From Pollenia angustigena (taxonomy: Eukaryota > Arthropoda > Insecta > Diptera > Polleniidae): a stretch of 64,000 bases of DNA. The stretch lies in assembly GCA_930367215.1 (NCBI GenBank), contig OV884058.1:169428478-169492477 (forward strand). The letters are read 5' to 3'. Made by a program: the position numbers and the translations under genes. A model generated the notes under the pieces. It had not been told where the DNA came from, ran no database searches, and worked only from the letters and a program-made list of their open reading frames with translations. Shown here piece by piece: positions 28,491 to 40,634 of the stretch (position 1 is the stretch's first letter; each line of letters opens with the position of its first letter).

Positions 28491-29797
28491 ATTTAAGTTG
28501 TACAAACAACATAATTGAAGCTCCTTTAAGTTTATAAATTACATAAGTAGTTTAATTTTTAATCTTCCAAAGAAAATGCGTTTTTCCATTTTTTTTATTT
28601 TATATTTTAATACCTCATTAAATAAATAATTGAAAATAAGCGTATACGTTAATACATATAAAATAAAAATTTGCATTCTTTAATTTTTCTCAATGCCGAA
28701 TTACCAACAAACTACCTACTCGTGGATTGCTTTAAAGGCGATTGGTGGAAAGGTACTCCCAAAATCTGCACTCATGGCCTACTCTGAAAGCGACAGAAAG
28801 GCGAGTGCTGGTTTTTTTGAAACCTAAGTGTGACCTCTTAATATATTTTTTTTTACCGGTCCACCATTGCCCATAGATCCCGAATAGGGAACACTCTCGA
28901 AATTTGGTCTTCTTAAACTGTGGTGTAGAGCATCAAATGTTCGGGCTTGATCAACTTTACTATCTCATTTGTTTTAAATGGTTTTTTGCCGTCTTTTTTT
29001 ATTTCTAATTTTCGCATTTTGTTTACTAATTGAAAATTAATGTTCGTCAACTTTAATTCACCAAAAAAACTTTATTCTTTTTTAAAACACACAAAATAAT
29101 TTTTCGCCAATTTATCTGCAAAAAAAAAAACACTTATGTATGTTTTCATAGTATGACTTTCAACAGCAAATATTTATGAAAATAAAAATCCCTTTTTAAA
29201 TAAATGTACATAAATTGTATGTAGTCATTTTAAGCAAAAGTCATGTTTAACACATACAACATACCTACACTCACACACTCTAGTACATACAATAAATTAA
29301 ATCAAATAAAATTTAGAAATTAAAACCATTTACCATGACAGGGAGTAAATATTTAGATACAAATATTGACATACAAATACATGCAAACAAATAGAAAAGT
29401 TTTTAAATACAGCAGATACACAATGTATGAGTTTGAACAAATTTAAATGGTTTTATATTTTTTGCATTAAAGTTAAAGGCGGATTTTCGTTTTTTTTTTT
29501 TTTTTTTTTTTTTTTTGCTAAACAAGTAAAATGACAAACATTGACTTAATGATGTACATGATTCATCCAAATAACAAATATTAAATAAATAATTGGATTG
29601 AAAGAGGCAATAAGATTAGCGGCAATTAAACAAATTTTATTGAAATATTTTTATTTGAGCAATACTCAGGCCTAATTAAATATTTGAGTTGTAGGAATGC
29701 TTTTTCTGATTTTTTATTTTGTGATCAAATTATTGAAATTTTTATACCCACACCACAATATTGTGTTAACTAAGAACGATTAATAAATAATTTAATT
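28491..29797. other. No gene; repeat A fragment and poly(T)
   Basis: Contains a short 3' fragment of repeat A at about 28895-28975 (CTGTGGTGTAGAGCATC, TGTTCGGGCTTGATC) and a T run of about 27 at 29490-29516. The rest is AT-rich without recognised content. Confidence 0.55.
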
Positions 29798-31916
29798 ACA
29801 CGCAAAGAAAAAAACATGGCTGTGGTAAACATATTCTAAGAGCAACATATTATGATAAGAATTATGATTGTAGTCACCATATTACGATTATTATTCAATC
29901 ATATTATCACGAAATATATTCGTTATATTACATCATAACATTTTTCCCTTAATCATATTCTTATCATGTTAATCATAATAAGATAAGAACTAATCATATT
30001 ATTGTGATGTTAATTACAATAAAATAAGAATTTATCATATTTTTGTCATGTTAATCATAATAAGTTAGGAAGTAATCATACTATTATCATGGTAATCATA
30101 ATAAATTAAAAAGTAAGCATATACAGTGTTGCTGTCATATGAGAAAAAATATTGAATTTTTTTTTATTTTATGGCACTTTACAATTTTTTTAATGTAAAT
30201 ACAATGGCCCATATTCGTAGTCAAAAATAAAGTCGATTTTTTCTAAAGTCGACTTTAAAACAATGTTATTGACATTATTTAAAGTCGGTTTTAACTTAAA
30301 GTCGACTTTATTTTTGACTATGAATATGGGCCTATTTGTTTTTTATTTCTTTGTTTTTCACTTGTTTTTTTTTAATTAGTGTTTATTTTAAATGGTTTAA
30401 CCGCTCACCTAAAAAAATTAAAATAATTCCACACACGCAAAGAAAAAACATGGTTGTGGTAAACATATTCTAAGAGCAACATATTATGATAAGAATTATG
30501 ATTGTAGTCACCATATTAAGATTATTATTGAATCATATTATGACTAAATATACTCGTAATATGTCATCATAATATTTTTCCCTTAATCATATTATTATTC
30601 TGTTAATCATACTTAGTTAAGAAGTAATCAAATTATTGTCATGTTAATCATAATAAGCTAAGAAATTAATCATATTATTGTCATGTTAATCATAATAAGC
30701 TAAGAAGTAATCATATTATCATCATGTTAATCATAATAAATATAGAAGCAATCCTATTATAATGCAGCACCTTTCATAGCTGTCATAAAAATACAAAATA
30801 AATTAAAATATTTTTGCATCGATTTTTTATTTTGTGGCTTTTTATAATTTTTCTTAATGTTAATCAAATAGCGGAGTTCAATATAAGGCTTGCAAAAGAG
30901 CAAATGAAAAATCTGTGGTTTTCATGGGCAACGGCGTGTGTCCATTTTTTCGATTTTAAGATGTTGATGAATTATCGTAGCACTTTTATAAAATATAACG
31001 AAATCTCTGTGTGTTTTGTTGTTGGATTTTACAAAAAAACTATGATATTTTGCATTTGCACTATTACATCACTAATACTTGAATGAACTCCGCTAATATT
31101 TGAATTTTTTAATTTCTTTAAACTTTTTTTTATGGAATTTTATCTTTTAATTGTTTAACCGCTTACAAATAAAAAAACGACACAACTGCTTGAAAATTAT
31201 TTTACAAATGGCGCTAACATAATATGATTAGAGTAAAAATAGTTTGCATCTTTAGCATAATATGATAAATGTTGAGAAAGTTATCATGTTATGGCTATTA
31301 AATATCATGATATGGTTGTGAGAAATATAATATGTTTAGAAAGTTATCATAATTAAGTTGTTAGAAAAATAATTATTTTTCGGTCAACAATACTCAAATT
31401 CATAATTGCGATAAACATTGATATGTTTACAGTAACTATAATATTGTTGATTAAATAAAAATAACAATTATTTGTGTACGACAACAATATATTGTTACAT
31501 TAAACATAGTCTTGTTGCCGTAACCATGCCCAACAATATTTTTTCTCTGCGTGTAGGCATATGTAAAACAAACGACGCGACTGATCAAAATTATTTTTAC
31601 ATAATATTTTTAGAGTAAACATATTTTGTTTTCTTCTTCAGCATACTATGACTACACCTACAGAATGTTATCATGTTATGGCTATTAAATATCATGAAAT
31701 GGTTATGAATAATTTAGTTGTTAGAAAAATAATTATTTTTCAGTCAACAATAATCAAATTTATAACTGCGATAAACATTAATATGTTTATAGTTACTATA
31801 ATATTGCTGATATTTAATAGAAATCACAATTGTTTATGTAAGACAACAATATATTGTTACAATTAACATAGTGTAGTTGCCGTAACTATGCCCAACCATA
31901 TTTTTTCTCTGCGTGT
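29798..31916. mobile_element. Foldback element with duplicated arms
   Basis: ACACGCAAAGAAAAAAACATGG starts at 29798 and again (as ACACGCAAAGAAAAAACATGG) at 30433. The complementary ends CATATTTTTTCTCTGCGTGT and CAATATTTTTTCTCTGCGTGT finish at 31916 and 31554. The arms carry many TCATGTTAATCATAATAAG-type direct repeats. It is either one element inside another or a doubled foldback. The open frames inside are AT-rich and repetitive, not genes. Confidence 0.75.
30206..30332. repeat. Palindromic MITE (GGCCCATATTC ends) nested in the foldback
   Basis: GGCCCATATTCGTAGTCAAAAATAAAGTCG is mirrored by CGACTTTATTTTTGACTATGAATATGGGCC, giving a 127-bp hairpin-forming unit that lies between the two left arms of the host foldback. 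The longest exactly paired part is TAGTCAAAAATAAAGTCG. Confidence 0.8.
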
Positions 31917-32176
31917 AGCAGCATAAAAAATAATTACTAATGTAATATTTGAAGGTCTAAAAATCTTTATTTAGCGAATATTATTGTTCTGAGCACATTG
32001 TAAATTTGATATGTATGACATTTGAAATTTAATAAAAATATTGATATTAAGATGCCTCTGGCAAAATAAAAAAAAAAGCGCTTAAGTTGACTTAAGCTCA
32101 CTTTCAATTGACGCCACCTCTAAGATCTTTATGTTTAAAAGAACACATAAGTTAAGTTAAAATTATTTGGGATGAT

Positions 32177-32614
32177 CCCAGTAAAAAAAATTTGGGTTTT
32201 TTGAAGCACCTAAGAGAAAAAGCGCATAATCGAGCGCTTCAATAAAAGAGCTTTTATAAAGCAGTAAATGATATAGAATAAAATATACAAAAAAGCTGCT
32301 ATTTTAGTGCTGACAACGAAGAAGGTTGCAAACCGAAAAAAAAATAAAAATTTGCGAAAATGATTGGAAAAAGGCATTTAAACAAAAGTAAAACCAAAAC
32401 ATTAATGAATATGTTAATATAGTAAGCCCCTAAAAAGCACTTTAGGAGTGCTTTGTTTGCATGTTAAAAGAAGCGCTTATTGTCAGCAGAAAATAGTCCT
32501 CCAAACCGGGAACACCCCATTCAAAAATCAGGCATCCCATCAGCAGGTTTGAAGCGATTTGAGGTATGAATTCAAACACAAACCCTGCTCCTTTTGGAGC
32601 ACATTTTTACTGGG
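32177..32614. repeat. MITE-like element with CCCAGTAAAAA ends
   Basis: CCCAGTAAAAA at 32177 and TTTTTACTGGG ending at 32614 are inverted. The interior is non-coding and has GCACTTTAGGAGTGC-like small palindromes. No target duplication is clear. Confidence 0.55.
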
Positions 32615-34013
32615 ATTTGTAAGGAAGTTAAGACTTTTACTATTAACTTATAAACTCACAAATAACACAATTTATATGGTATAAAATCATATCTAACCAT
32701 ATATTGTCTCCAAAACTGAATGCGTAAAAATTTCAGCTCAATCAATTGAAGATATCTGCTTTAAAATTGAGTTGCACGATTTTACCCGAACAAAAATACA
32801 TACAAGTTAAATAAAAGCTTTTAATTCAAAACATAAAAACACTATAGCCGCTAAGAAGTAATGATTACATTAGGAGTAAATTCTCAAAATTCACCTTTAA
32901 AGCTTAAAATTTCGCTCCTACAAAACTAAAAAAGTAGACTTGAGCACTTTTTCCTTCTTGCCATGGAATTAAATGTATACAACAAGGCTGTTAAATAATA
33001 TTGTAAAATTTTATTAAGGGTTTTTATGTTTTCGCTTAAAATTGCCATTTGTGCAAATGTGCAATCCTGCGAGACTCATTTCATGAAGAACCTTTTTAAT
33101 TTTAGTGTAATTATAAACAATTAATGTCAGTTTGTAAGAAAAGTCAAAACAAAAATTATTTAAAAAAGAAAATTCAAAAATTTAAAATTAAAAGTTGAAA
33201 TTTGTGATTAATATGTGAAATTTATTTTTAAAAATTCACAAAGAACAGCGCAAGTTTACGAGTCAAAATTGCTGGGCAAATTTATAAATTTTGACAGTTC
33301 ATTTGCGAGACTTTTAAGCGATACCATGAAAACCCTTATTGATTTTAAATGTATTTAAAAAAATAATCTTTTGTCAATTTATTTATTTATTTATTGAATC
33401 TTAACTTGATATTTGTGAACTAACAATAATTTATCAACTATTAAAACTGATACTTAATCATTAAAAATCTGCATGAAACTTAATAATGATGTTCATAAAA
33501 CCCTGATTATCATTTTATATTCGATTCAGTAAGATGAATAATAATGACATGAAAGCAACAAACAATCGATTTTTAAAAGACTAGTAAGATGAAGTAACGG
33601 TATAAACACAACGGGGACGAACGACGAAAATCGCATAGTATGACGAATTCGTCGGCAAGAATTCGTTGAGTAAGTTTGTCAAATGAAAAAATACCAATGT
33701 AAAATTAACATGGCGAAATGTTGATTGAGAATTATTTAAATTTATCATTATTTCAGATTAATTTTAAATGAAAAATATCAAAATAACCATAAATCACGTT
33801 TATTTAATATTATTCACTGTTAAATTAACATTGTTCAATATTGCATCCATAAAAACCTATTTTATATTAAAATCAAAAGTTTATCTTGTTAAATTCACCT
33901 GCATACATACTTAAGTATGTACATTTTTTTATTTTCATGTTTAAAATATGTTATAAAAAGAAGACAATTCCCATATTCTAGCTATAGGAAAGTTTAAAAA
34001 AACACATAAAATT
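32615..34013. other. No gene recognised
   Basis: Low-complexity AT-rich DNA. No frame over 60 codons with recognisable content on either strand and no obvious terminal repeats. Confidence 0.55.
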
Positions 34014-34794
34014 CAGAAAAATGCATGAAATCTTTATTTGAATCGATAGTACGGTCCATATAATTTAATATTTGAAGATTATTTCATGCAAATGTTGACC
34101 GTGACTGCGCCTCAAATGGTCCATCCGCTTAGTCCAATTTTGGCATGCTCTTTAAAACATTTCGGCCGGTATCTCATGAATAAATGCTTCAATGTTGTTT
34201 TCCAATGCGTCAATGGAAGCGGGCATGTGTGTATAGACATGAGCTTTAACATAGCCCCACAAAAAATAGTCTGACGGCGTTGAATCGCACGATAACGGAA
34301 AATTGACCGGTCCCGAACGGGAAATAAATGTTCACCGAACTCGCCTCTCAATAAGTCCATTGTTAAGCGTGATGTGTGGATGTGGCACCGTCTTGTTGAA
34401 ATTACATGTCATGCAAGTCAAGCTCTTGTTGCATTTTGGGCAAAAAAAAGTTGGATATCATCTCACGGTAGCGCTTACTATTCACAGTTACGTAACGATT
34501 CGAATAATTTTTGAAGAAGTACGGTGCAATGATGCCACCAGCCCATAAACCGCACCAAACTGTGACTTTTTGTGGATGCATTGGTAGCTCTTGCAATGCT
34601 TCTCGCTTATATTCACTCCAAAATCGACAACTCTGCTTATTAACGTACCCTTCAGTGGGTCGATTAAACTGACCGTAAAATGGAAGAAGCGCGCGATTAA
34701 CAGAGCACGCATTTTGATAATAAAATTCAATAATTGCGAGCGTTGTTCGTTTGTAAGACGATTCATGGTTAAATTATAGACCAAACTGAAGATG
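34014..34794 (-). pseudogene. Mariner-like (DUF4817-type) transposase remnant
   Basis: On the minus strand, 34784-34488 reads NRLTNEQRSQLLNFIIKM then RVVDFGV (helix-turn-helix region), 34596-34402 has MHPQKVTVWCGLWAGGIIAPYFF, and 34360-34112 covers the C-terminal part (FGEHLFPVRD, RQTIFCGAMLKLMS). The same order and motifs occur in the better preserved copy at 43607-44334. Frameshifts and losses make it dead. Its 3' end, with AATAAAG at 34033 on the minus strand, matches the foreign segment in LINE-3's tail (16287-16333). A hAT element lies directly upstream. Confidence 0.7.
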
Positions 34795-34802
34795 TTTGAC
34801 AG

Positions 34803-35865
34803 CAGTGTTGCAAAATTGAAATTTTGAAATGGTACTGAACTTCAACTTAAAGAGTATTTTTCCCACCAAATGGTATTTTTTGTTAAAAAAAAAAAAAAAT
34901 TATGAAAATAAAAGGAACAAAAAATATTTTATTAGAATTCTGTGGCATTTTGAGAAAACACCTTAAGTCGAGATAAGATAGCATAAAAGTTTTTATAAAA
35001 ATCTCGGGGAAAAAAAAGATTTTAATCAAAAAACAAAATAAACCAAAACTAAAGAAAAATTTCGTTAATAATACAAAATTTAAAACGTAAATGAAAATTC
35101 GCTTGATTAACAACATTTTTTCAACTTTTTAAATTTGACTTAAGATGTTTTGTCAAAATGCCACAGAATTCATTTATCTAAGTATTTAATAGCAAACAGT
35201 TTTTATATTTGAGGTATAATATTGGCTATATTTTTCCAGGAAATTTAAAAATATTCAGTTCTCAAATGCTTTATTTCTGAAAGATCCGCTAGAACATGGA
35301 ATTGTGAATTGATATTATTATAGTTTTCTTTATCGCTTGTAAATAATATTAATAATATCAGTATTATGCTAATTGTTCTTCGGGAAACAATATTGATTAT
35401 CACTTTTAAGGTTTTATGTTCAAAACAAAATTTAGTTCTTAGTGTTTCGATTAAAACGATTTCGCTGTTTCTTTTACTTTATAAACCATTTCCCTTATAT
35501 TGCACGTTTCTATAAATATGGGTTTCATTTAAATTTTCCACTTACATATTATCCTATGCATCCCTTTTTATAGAGTTTTCTTGCCAGTTGTAAGAACAAA
35601 TATCCCATTCTGGAAAGCAAAATATGGGTCCTGGCATCCACGCTTTGCATTTTAATATTAACGTAGTTAATTATTTTTAAAATACAACAACATAATATTT
35701 TGCAACAAACACATGATAACCTAAGCCTGCTATCGAAGTGATCACATCACAGTTAAAAAACCTCAAAGGATAAAAAAGTACTGAAAACAACGCGGGGGTA
35801 CTACGGTATTTTTAATATGAAAAAGTACTGAAAAAAGTACCAAAGTACTGAATTTTTCAACACTG
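34803..35865. mobile_element. Non-autonomous hAT element (CAGTGTTGCAAAATT ends)
   Basis: CAGTGTTG at 34803 and CAACACTG ending at 35865 are inverted, flanked by an exact 8-bp duplication TTTGACAG (34795-34802 and 35866-35873). CAGTGTTGC ends with 8-bp duplications are typical of hAT. Inside are repeated GTACTGAA motifs near both ends and a nested palindromic element at 34935-35171. No transposase. Confidence 0.88.
34935..35171. repeat. Nested palindromic MITE (GAATTCTGTGGCATTTTG ends)
   Basis: GAATTCTGTGGCATTTTGA at 34935 mirrors TCAAAATGCCACAGAATTC ending at 35171, with ACCTTAAGTC / GACTTAAGAT paired further in. It lies within the hAT element at 34803. Confidence 0.8.
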
Positions 35866-35873
35866 TTTGACAG

Positions 35874-36519
35874 TGAGACAAAACACGAAACGTGCGTCAG
35901 CTATTAAAACCAGTGTTGCCAAAAAGATAATAGCTAAAAAATCACCCATTAGTATGATGACGAAAACCATACCGGGCCATTCTGCTGATGCTTCTGTTAA
36001 CAAAAGAGAATACAAAATTAGGGAAACAAGTGTAACAGGGGCAAGTGTTTTCATTATTCTTAAATAAAACCATATGTTGTCTGTGAAGCTTCTTCACACT
36101 GTTATTTCAAACTCAAACCAATTTGATTCTACATGAAATTCACGTTGTTTCAACTTGAAATAACTTTCATTCAACGTGATTCGGATTGTTAATTCAATAT
36201 AAATGGCATTTTGTTCTAACTTTAATGCAATGTTAAATTAACATGAATTATAGTTATTTTAAAAGAATAAAATGTTGTTCGGAAGTTATTGTAAAATCAG
36301 GTTAAATTAACATTAAAAACGACGTTTTAACTTGATTTTTTTCTGTGTGTAGATCATATAAACATCTATTATTCTTAACTTCTTTAATTAATTGACTGCT
36401 TTAATTTTTATCTTTTTTAACTAGCAATAAATTTTGTTAAAATTTCTTTATAATTTATTTGTTTCAACAAAAAAAAACATAAAAACTATTAATTCGGTGT
36501 GTTCTAGAATCCGAATCCA
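35874..36519. other. No gene; MITE-like stretch
   Basis: The 66-codon frame at 35867-36067 shares an ATGATGACGAAAA stretch with 25590 and is repeat-derived. The stretch at 36100-36355, with many GTTAAATTAACAT motifs and ending TTTTTTTCTGTGTGTAG, resembles the end of an inverted-repeat element, but the partner end was not located. Confidence 0.45.
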
Positions 36520-36539
36520 CTCAAAAGCGATCTCTCAAA

Positions 36540-36990
36540 TTAGTTTTTGGGTTTGTTTCATATTTTGCAATTTTTTGCGAATTTCAGTCATGTTTGCGAA
36601 AAAAGCAATTCGTTCCTGAAGTTTTCTGATTCTTGAAAGCTTTAACGATTTATAATAAATAGTAGACTTTGCTATCATGCCGCTGTTAGCAAATTTTTAG
36701 CGAATTTCCACTTATGTTTTTAGCAATTTTTAACGAATTTTTGCCATTCCTTAAAGTTTTAGGGACACTTAATCAATTTTGTTGAAATATTAAAACTTTT
36801 CGCCATTTTTTGAAAAAAAATTTTTTTTTTTTTTTTGCTATTTTCCAAAATTTGGCGATTTCAAAAAACTTTATGTGTTTGTTTAAAAGTTTGCAATTTT
36901 TCGCGAATTTTAGCCATGTTCGCGATAAAATCAATTTTTTCCTGCGACTATTTACGGCTATCACGATTTTTAATAAATATTAGACTTTGA
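36540..36990. repeat. Direct duplication of about 110 bp, about 320 bp apart
   Basis: The segment with TTTTGCGAATTTCAGTCATG ... GACTTTGCTATCATGC (about 36566-36683) recurs in diverged form with TTTCGCGAATTTTAGCCATG ... GACTTTGATATCATGC at about 36898-37000. It is non-coding. Confidence 0.55.
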
Positions 36991-37292
36991 TATCATGCTG
37001 CGCTGTCCCTTTCAAAATTTATTCGTCGTTCGTCTGCGTAAGAAATAGAAATAAACGTAGCGCAGAGTTCGTTACGCACGACGAATTTCGGCCTACGCAA
37101 TGATTGTGTGTTCCAATGTGTTCTATTTCTGGTGACGAATATTCTTTGCGAATAATACGTCATTCGTCCAACATATAACAACTCTGAAACAAAACAACCA
37201 TTGAATAAATGTCAAATAAGTTCATGGAAAAACGCCATTGTGCATATTCAGAAATTATAACTAAAGTTGTAATTAACAAAACAGAAACTAAA

Positions 37293-37855
37293 AACAAGTA
37301 AGAAAGTATAGTCGGTCAAGCCCGACCATATGATACCCTACGCCACAGTATTAAAATACACATCATGCTTATATGTCCATAAATATGGATTTAAATATGT
37401 TTATAAAAGTCATTAAAATCATTTTGAAAGCTTGCGAGAGGCAGAAATTGTCCCATACCTCCCCTTGTGGTCCTATTTTTGAAAAACTGCACCCCTTTTG
37501 TGTCCATAAAAATATGCTACTATCTATGCTTTAAATTTCATTAAAATCGGTTTGATAGTTTCTGAGAGGAAGATTTGGTCCTACGATTTGGCCCATTTTA
37601 GGCTTGGTCCTTGTGCCAATAAGAACCTTTGCCCCAAATTTTATCACATTATCTTCAAAATTGCGACCTGTACTTTGCGCACAAGGTTACATGGACGTCC
37701 AGCTAGCCAGCCGGACGGACATCGTTAGTTCGACTGAGAAAGTGATTCTGAGTCGATCGGTATACTTTAAGGTGGGTCTAGGACTAATACTTTAAGGCGT
37801 TACACACATCAGCACAAACGCATAATACCCTCTCCCCTATTCTGGTGTGGGTAGA
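37293..37855 (-). repeat. Dispersed repeat A, copy 2
   Basis: Reverse orientation relative to copy 1: it starts AAACAAGTAAGAAAGTATAG, GTCGGTCAAGCCCGACCATA and ends TTCTGGTGTGGGTA. The 63-codon frame within it reads repeat sequence only. Confidence 0.82.
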
Positions 37856-38687
37856 ATAGTTATAGATCTTATTAACAATTCATAACTAACGTAGTAACAC
37901 CTCTCAGCTGATAGAAGAAATGCAACAATGTATATTGGCATGTAGAGAAAATTAAACGTCGATAATAATTTGAACGATATATTCTGTAATTAATTAAAAA
38001 GCTTATCAAACTATTAAAAATCCATTCTTCGTTCTTTAAAGAATTAACACAAATTTTAAAAAGGTTATTTTTTGGTTATACATAAAAGTTATTAATCAAT
38101 TTAAATAAGGACTTGTACAAATAAAAATATTCAATAGATTTAATCGACTAAGACCACATCTCTAGTTTATTTTGTTTTGTATTGATGTTTTTTGGATGCA
38201 GTAGAAATGCATTTAAAATAAACTGCAGCGTGTTTTATACGTCTTAACTGTTTTTTCGATGTTTTTTCTGATATTATTTGAATATCTTTTATAACCACTT
38301 CAAAAATGTTGTACTTTTGAAATAAATTATAAAATGATATCAATCAGCTGTTCTTGGAATGTATTAGTTAGTTGGCATTTAGTTACAGCTTTACCTATAA
38401 TTAAGTGTAAACTTTTTATGCTGAAAGTAATCATCTGTGAATAACTTAAATAGGTACTTAAAAAACTTAACACTTGGTAATAAATTATGAATATGCGCCA
38501 TTGATTTGAAAGTCAGCGTTGCCAGTTAAAGGAAAAGAAAAAACTTTCAGGAATGATAAAAAACAAAAATAATCATGAAGAGTAAAACCAAGAAGATTAG
38601 AAAGTACAAAACACGCTCGCTTATATGAACTAATCCAGACAGGGCCTGGCCTGTTCACTAAATGGAAAAGTTCATATAATCGAGACA
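37856..38687. other. No feature recognised
   Basis: AT-rich intergenic-type DNA between repeat A and the next MITE. No supported open frame. Confidence 0.55.
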
Positions 38688-38945
38688 ATATCGAGCCCTA
38701 ATAGCAAAAATGATGTAACCAACAACATTTTAGATTTTTGTTTTTTGATGAAAATCGATAATTTTTGGTAATTTGCATCATCTCTAAAAATCTCATATCT
38801 CTGGGAAGTACCGTTACAAAATAAGAGCAAAAGCAACTTCAAACGAAGCCTAAGACTTAAAGCAAAAATATTTAAAACAAAAAACCTTCTCCTGTTAAAT
38901 TTTATTTTTGTTGGTTATATCATTTTTGCTATAAGGGCTCGATAT
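38688..38945. repeat. MITE-like inverted repeat (ATATCGAGCCCTA ends)
   Basis: ATATCGAGCCCTAATAGCAAAAATGAT at 38688 mirrors ATCATTTTTGCTATAAGGGCTCGATAT ending at 38945, with TAACCAACA / TGTTGGTTA continuing inward. It is non-coding. Confidence 0.75.
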
Positions 38946-40634
38946 GAAATAAGTATTTCAAATCATTTTTAATATGTGTACATACATTACCTATATTAAG
39001 TTTTTATTTTAAATTAGTTTGTTAATAATAAATGTATATGAAGGTAGTCGGTTATATTTTTTTTTTTTTGCTTTCTGTAATGCCTTGTCTAAACTAAAAT
39101 CTGTATTAATTAAAAAATTAATTAAGTAAATTAAACGTTTAATTTTAAATTAATATCAAAAATTTTTTCATTTAAATCCATTTTTATTTTTTTCTGTGTA
39201 GTAAACAGCGTTTAAAAAACTGCAGTCAGAGTAGAAGAACTGCCATTTCTTTTACTTCTTAATTTTTCATTGGCCAAAAAAAAAATTTTGCTTTTACTTC
39301 TGATTCATTAAATATAAACAGTCGCTGCCAAACCAACTCAAAAATCGAAAAGTTGTGCACAAATTTTCGTTTTTTGTTCTACAGTTTTTGGTTTCGACTC
39401 CAGTTTTTTAAACCCAGTGGGAAATTTTCTGGATTTTTAAATCGGCTATTCCGATTGGAATAAAATTTCAAACAGCAATTAAATGCTTATATTCGAGCTA
39501 AAGTTCCGGATCTAAGTATGCAAACAAAACTTTATTTTGAAGTGTCCCATTTATAGTGTGAGTGACTGTATACATTTCGAGAATAATAACTTCTGTAAAT
39601 GTAAACCGATTTAAAATATGTTTTTATTCATTGATAAAAAGTTAAGAAGCTTAAAATTTATAATTATTTATTTTTTATTCAAGTCATTTACGCCGCTGTG
39701 CACACGGATGTATAAATTTGTACAGCTTATGTACCTCAATAACAAACAATTTTTATTGTTACATATGAATTAAGCAAGAACAACAAAAGTGTAAAGACCA
39801 AGGTAAACAAAATCTATTCACATCATCATTATTCGTTATCGATAAATAGTTGCCATAAAACTGAAATTACCAAAAACTTTAACAAAACAAAAAATTCCAA
39901 TTATTGTTATGCTTTGGTTTGTAAATACAATAAAAAATAAAACTACAATATTTCACATTTTCAGTATAAAATAGAATTTATTTTATGCTGACTTGCCAAT
40001 TCAAAAGATAGTTAAAACGAACATAAATAAAAAACGAATTTTTTGTTATAAAAATAACAAATTGCCAAATAATTTGTTATTAAAATGTAACTGACAATTT
40101 TTTTCTGGGTTTTTTTTTTTTTGCTTGTCAGCTATTTTTCAGAGTAAAATTAAAGGAAATAAAAATATTTAATAAAAGTAAAAATATTAATAGATTTGAC
40201 ACAGGGTTGACGGTTTCGGAACTGAAATAGGATGAACAAAATAACAGCACAGTGTTACGTTTCTATGAACAGGGTAAACAAGAATAAAAATATTGTAATT
40301 GTCCTAGATTAAGAATTTTTTCTTAAAGCTTGTGTATAAAAAACTAAAAGAAATATAAGTTACAAAATACCCTGCACTATTTTCGGTTATTTATAGAAAA
40401 ATTTCGAGTGTTAAGCCAGTGGGCAAATTACGCCCCTATAACAGCAACGTTTAAAATAAGATTAACAGACATCGTGGGATTGGCTGTAAATTTTCTTTCG
40501 CGATTTTTTTTTGGGAGAATTTCTCCATGGGCCTAATGGTCAAATTTGGACCCATTTTTTGCAAATTTCTGCCGTGAGTGTCGCTAAATAACGTTTTTAT
40601 TTTTATGTGAATTAACTTGATAATCTCCAATAAT
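38946..40634. other. No gene recognised
   Basis: AT-rich DNA with T and A runs (39056-39070, 40108-40122). No recognisable protein on either strand. Confidence 0.55.

Noticed and set aside
30814..31086. 90-codon plus-strand frame in the foldback
   Set aside because: Low-complexity AT-rich sequence inside an inverted-repeat element; no recognised motif.
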